Of a stretch of DNA of 15,475 nt, positions 13,615 through 15,475 are shown in pieces (within the stretch, counting starts at the first letter, position 1; every line of letters begins with the position of its first letter). The notes under the pieces are model-generated. The model was given only the letters and a program-made list of their open reading frames with translations, was not told where the DNA came from and made no database searches. Both the position numbers and the translations under genes were made by a program. The stretch spans positions 1 to 15,475 of the forward strand of contig JALOPD010000067.1 of the NCBI GenBank assembly GCA_025454075.1, written 5' to 3'. Source of the stretch: Desulfobacterales bacterium. GTDB lineage: Bacteria; Desulfobacterota; Desulfobacteria; Desulfobacterales; UBA2174_A.

Positions 13615-14460
13615 ATGGCGAATGTTTATTATGTTGATGGAAAATTCGTTCCGGATTCCGAAGCCGTGTTCCCCATCAACGATCTCGGCCTGCTGCGAGG
13701 CTACGGGTGTTTCGATTTCATGCGCACCTATAACGGCAAGGTGATCTTCATCAAGGACCATGTCCAGCGCCTGTGCCGCTCGGCGCGGCAGATCGGCATC
13801 GATCTGCCGCTTTCCGAAACCGAGTTGATCCATCTCGTGGAGGAAACCCTCAAGCGCAACCCGCCGGTGGAATCCAACGTGCGCATTCTGGTCACCGGCG
13901 GGTCCAGCCCGGATTTCATCACGCCTCAGGGCCGACCGCGCATCGCCATCATGGTGGCTTCGTTGAGCCAGTACCCCGCGGCGTGGTACGCGGAAGGGGC
14001 CAAAGTCATCACCGTGCCCCACACGCGGACCATTCCCGGCGCCAAAAGCATCGACTACATCCGGGCCATCATGGTGTTGGCCCAAGCCCGCCAGAAGGGG
14101 GCGATCGAGGCCGTCTACGTGGACCCCGAGGGCTGGGTCCGCGAAGGAACCACCTGCAACATATTCGCCGTCGTCGCCGGGAGATTGGTGACGCCGGGCA
14201 CGGGGATCCTGCACGGGGTCACCCGTCAGAAAGTGCTCGGCGTGGCCGAGGGAAGCTGCGCGATCGACATCCGCGACATCCAGCGCAGCGAACTGGTCGC
14301 CGCCGAGGAGGTCTTCATCACCTCCTCCAACCGCCTGATCGTGCCCATCGTCCGGGTGGATGAGGATGTGATCGGCGCCGGGAAGCCGGGGGATCGGACC
14401 CGGGCGATCATGCAGGCCTTCACCCTGTACACCCACCGGCTTTCAGCCGCCGCCGCTTAG
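13615..14460 (+). CDS. Class IV (fold type IV) PLP-dependent aminotransferase, branched-chain / D-amino acid aminotransferase family
   Basis: This 281-residue enzyme has the family layout: YYVDGKFVP at the start, GLLRGYGCFDFMRTYNGK (25-42), HVQRLCRSA with Arg52 for PLP phosphate contact, the PLP lysine Lys144 in GAKSIDYIRA, and Glu177 in REGTTCNIF, the counterpart of the EGSxxN motif that holds the PLP ring nitrogen. GILHGVTRQ (197-205) matches the usual GILPGITR. It would transfer amino groups between an amino acid and 2-oxoglutarate or pyruvate. Branched-chain, D-alanine or aminodeoxychorismate-lyase-like specificity cannot be separated by eye. I start it at ATG 13615, with GAAGG six bases upstream; the open frame before it crosses the promoter. 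trxB follows after 11 bases, so the two are co-transcribed. Confidence 0.9.
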   Translation: MANVYYVDGKFVPDSEAVFPINDLGLLRGYGCFDFMRTYNGKVIFIKDHVQRLCRSARQIGIDLPLSETELIHLVEETLKRNPPVESNVRILVTGGSSPDFITPQGRPRIAIMVASLSQYPAAWYAEGAKVITVPHTRTIPGAKSIDYIRAIMVLAQARQKGAIEAVYVDPEGWVREGTTCNIFAVVAGRLVTPGTGILHGVTRQKVLGVAEGSCAIDIRDIQRSELVAAEEVFITSSNRLIVPIVRVDEDVIGAGKPGDRTRAIMQAFTLYTHRLSAAAA

Positions 14461-14471
14461 AGGAGTTTTCC

Positions 14472-15455
14472 ATGGCCTGCACCGGACTCTATGACCTGAT
14501 CATCGTGGGCGGCGGCCCCGGCGGCATGACCGCCGGGATCTATGCCATGCGCGCCGCATTGAAGACCGTCCTGGTGGAAATGGGGGCGCCGGGAGGGCAG
14601 GTGAACCTTTCGGACGCGGTGGAAAACTGGCCGGGCGACGAGCACATCGGCGGCACGGAGCTGTCTCTGAAAATGTCCCGGCACGCCCAGTCCTACGGGT
14701 TGGACATCCGCTCCGACGAAGTGGTTGCGGTCGAGCCGGGCCTGGATTGCCACACAGTGCGACTGGCGGACGGCGCATGCCTGCAGGGCCACGCGGTGAT
14801 CCTGGCCACCGGCGGGAACCCCCGCAAGCTGGAGGTGCCCGGCGAAAAGGAGTTCTACGGCAGGGGGGTCTCCTACTGCGCCGTGTGCGACGGGTTTTTC
14901 TTCCGCAACAAGACGGTCACCGTCGTCGGCGGCGGGGATTCGGCGATCGAAGAGTCTCTCTACCTGGCCAAACTGGCCAAGCAGGTGTACATCGTCCACC
15001 GCCGGGACCAGCTGCGGGCCGGGATGCTGCTCCAGCAGAGGGCCAAGGCCGAATGCAAGATCGAGTTCATTTGGAACTCGGTCGTGACGGCGGTCAAGGC
15101 CGACGCCGACGGCGTGTGCGCGGTGGAGCTGAAAGACACCCGCAGCGGGGCGCCGCGCGAGCTGGCCACGGACGGGCTGTTTGTCTTCATCGGCTTCGTG
15201 CCGAACAACCAGCTGGTGCCGGCCGGCATCCGGAAGAACGCCGACGGCTACGTGGTCACCGACGATCGGTGCGGCACGACCATCCCGGGCATTTACGTCA
15301 TCGGCGATCTGCGGGAAAAGTATGCCCGCCAGATTGTCGTCGCCGCGGCCGACGGCTGCACCGCGGCGCTGGCGGCGGCGCACTACGTGGAAGCCCGCAA
15401 GGCCTCACAGGAGTGCGAGCTGCCGGACAGCATGAAGTCGGGTTGGGCCCACTAA
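14472..15455 (+). CDS. trxB: Thioredoxin reductase (NADPH)
   Basis: This 327-residue flavoprotein reduces thioredoxin with NADPH. The FAD-binding motif GGGPGGMTAG is at 13-22, with PGGQV (40-44) near the flavin. The redox-active disulfide is Cys136-Ala-Val-Cys139-Asp140, a common variant of the CATCD of E. coli TrxB. The NAD(P) motif GGGDSAIEES is at 153-162, followed by HRRDQLR (176-182); these arginines are the ones that select NADPH. The second FAD motif YVIGDLREKYARQ is at 275-287. Length is normal for the low-molecular-weight class. AGGAG (14461-14465) sits six bases before the ATG and eleven bases separate it from the aminotransferase stop. No thioredoxin gene is seen before the window ends. 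It acts in the cytoplasm in disulfide reduction and supports ribonucleotide reductase and oxidative defence. Confidence 0.95.
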   Translation: MACTGLYDLIIVGGGPGGMTAGIYAMRAALKTVLVEMGAPGGQVNLSDAVENWPGDEHIGGTELSLKMSRHAQSYGLDIRSDEVVAVEPGLDCHTVRLADGACLQGHAVILATGGNPRKLEVPGEKEFYGRGVSYCAVCDGFFFRNKTVTVVGGGDSAIEESLYLAKLAKQVYIVHRRDQLRAGMLLQQRAKAECKIEFIWNSVVTAVKADADGVCAVELKDTRSGAPRELATDGLFVFIGFVPNNQLVPAGIRKNADGYVVTDDRCGTTIPGIYVIGDLREKYARQIVVAAADGCTAALAAAHYVEARKASQECELPDSMKSGWAH

Positions 15456-15475
15456 GAAAGCATAGGGCAGGGGGC

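Noticed and set aside
1..15475. CRISPR arrays, tRNA/rRNA genes, insertion sequences, prophage or attachment sites
   Set aside because: I saw no direct repeat arrays, cloverleaf-like segments, transposase or integrase frames, or terminal inverted repeats.

Overview
The window is GC-rich chromosomal DNA from a bacterium, densely packed and apparently free of mobile elements. I infer a Desulfobacterota-like (deltaproteobacterial) anaerobe from the combination of a TAXI-type TRAP solute-binding protein, two HDOD proteins, an archaeal-type membrane LonB protease and a solitary PilB/GspE-like ATPase. No single gene proves this lineage.

Layout. (1) 1-390: the 3' end of a plus-strand TAXI TRAP transporter binding protein, closed by a very strong bidirectional terminator. 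(2) 408-935, minus: a small lipoprotein of unknown function that converges on that terminator. (3) 4594 down to 1104, minus: a promoter followed by a three-gene run of an HDOD protein, a RelA/SpoT-hydrolase-like HD protein without a synthetase domain, and an MFS transporter. (4) 4755-6274, plus: a promoter and a PepD-type dipeptidase (M20C), divergent from region 3. (5) 12580 down to 6360, minus: a tightly coupled four-gene run of a PilB/GspE-like ATPase with an unusual N-terminus, a second HDOD protein, a protein I do not recognise, and a membrane-anchored LonB protease. Junctions are a 2-nt gap, a 1-nt overlap and an 11-nt overlap. (6) 13385 down to 12729, minus: a small class I methyltransferase upstream of that run. 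(7) 13541-15455, plus: a clear sigma-70-type promoter, a class IV aminotransferase and a thioredoxin reductase.

How the parts may work together. Region 5 is the most interesting part. The ATPase has no pilus or secretion partners (no PilC, PilT, PilM-Q or pilin) in this window. Instead it is translationally linked to an HDOD signalling protein, an unknown soluble protein and a membrane protease. Its N-terminus carries four tandem 24-residue MshEN-like modules, of which only the last two resemble the c-di-GMP-binding consensus. Region 3 similarly joins an HDOD protein to a likely alarmone-hydrolase-type HD enzyme. Both runs look like signalling modules, but what they sense and control is inference. 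The remaining genes (dipeptidase, aminotransferase, thioredoxin reductase, methyltransferase) are ordinary metabolic or redox functions.

I saw no tRNA, rRNA, CRISPR array, insertion sequence or phage gene.
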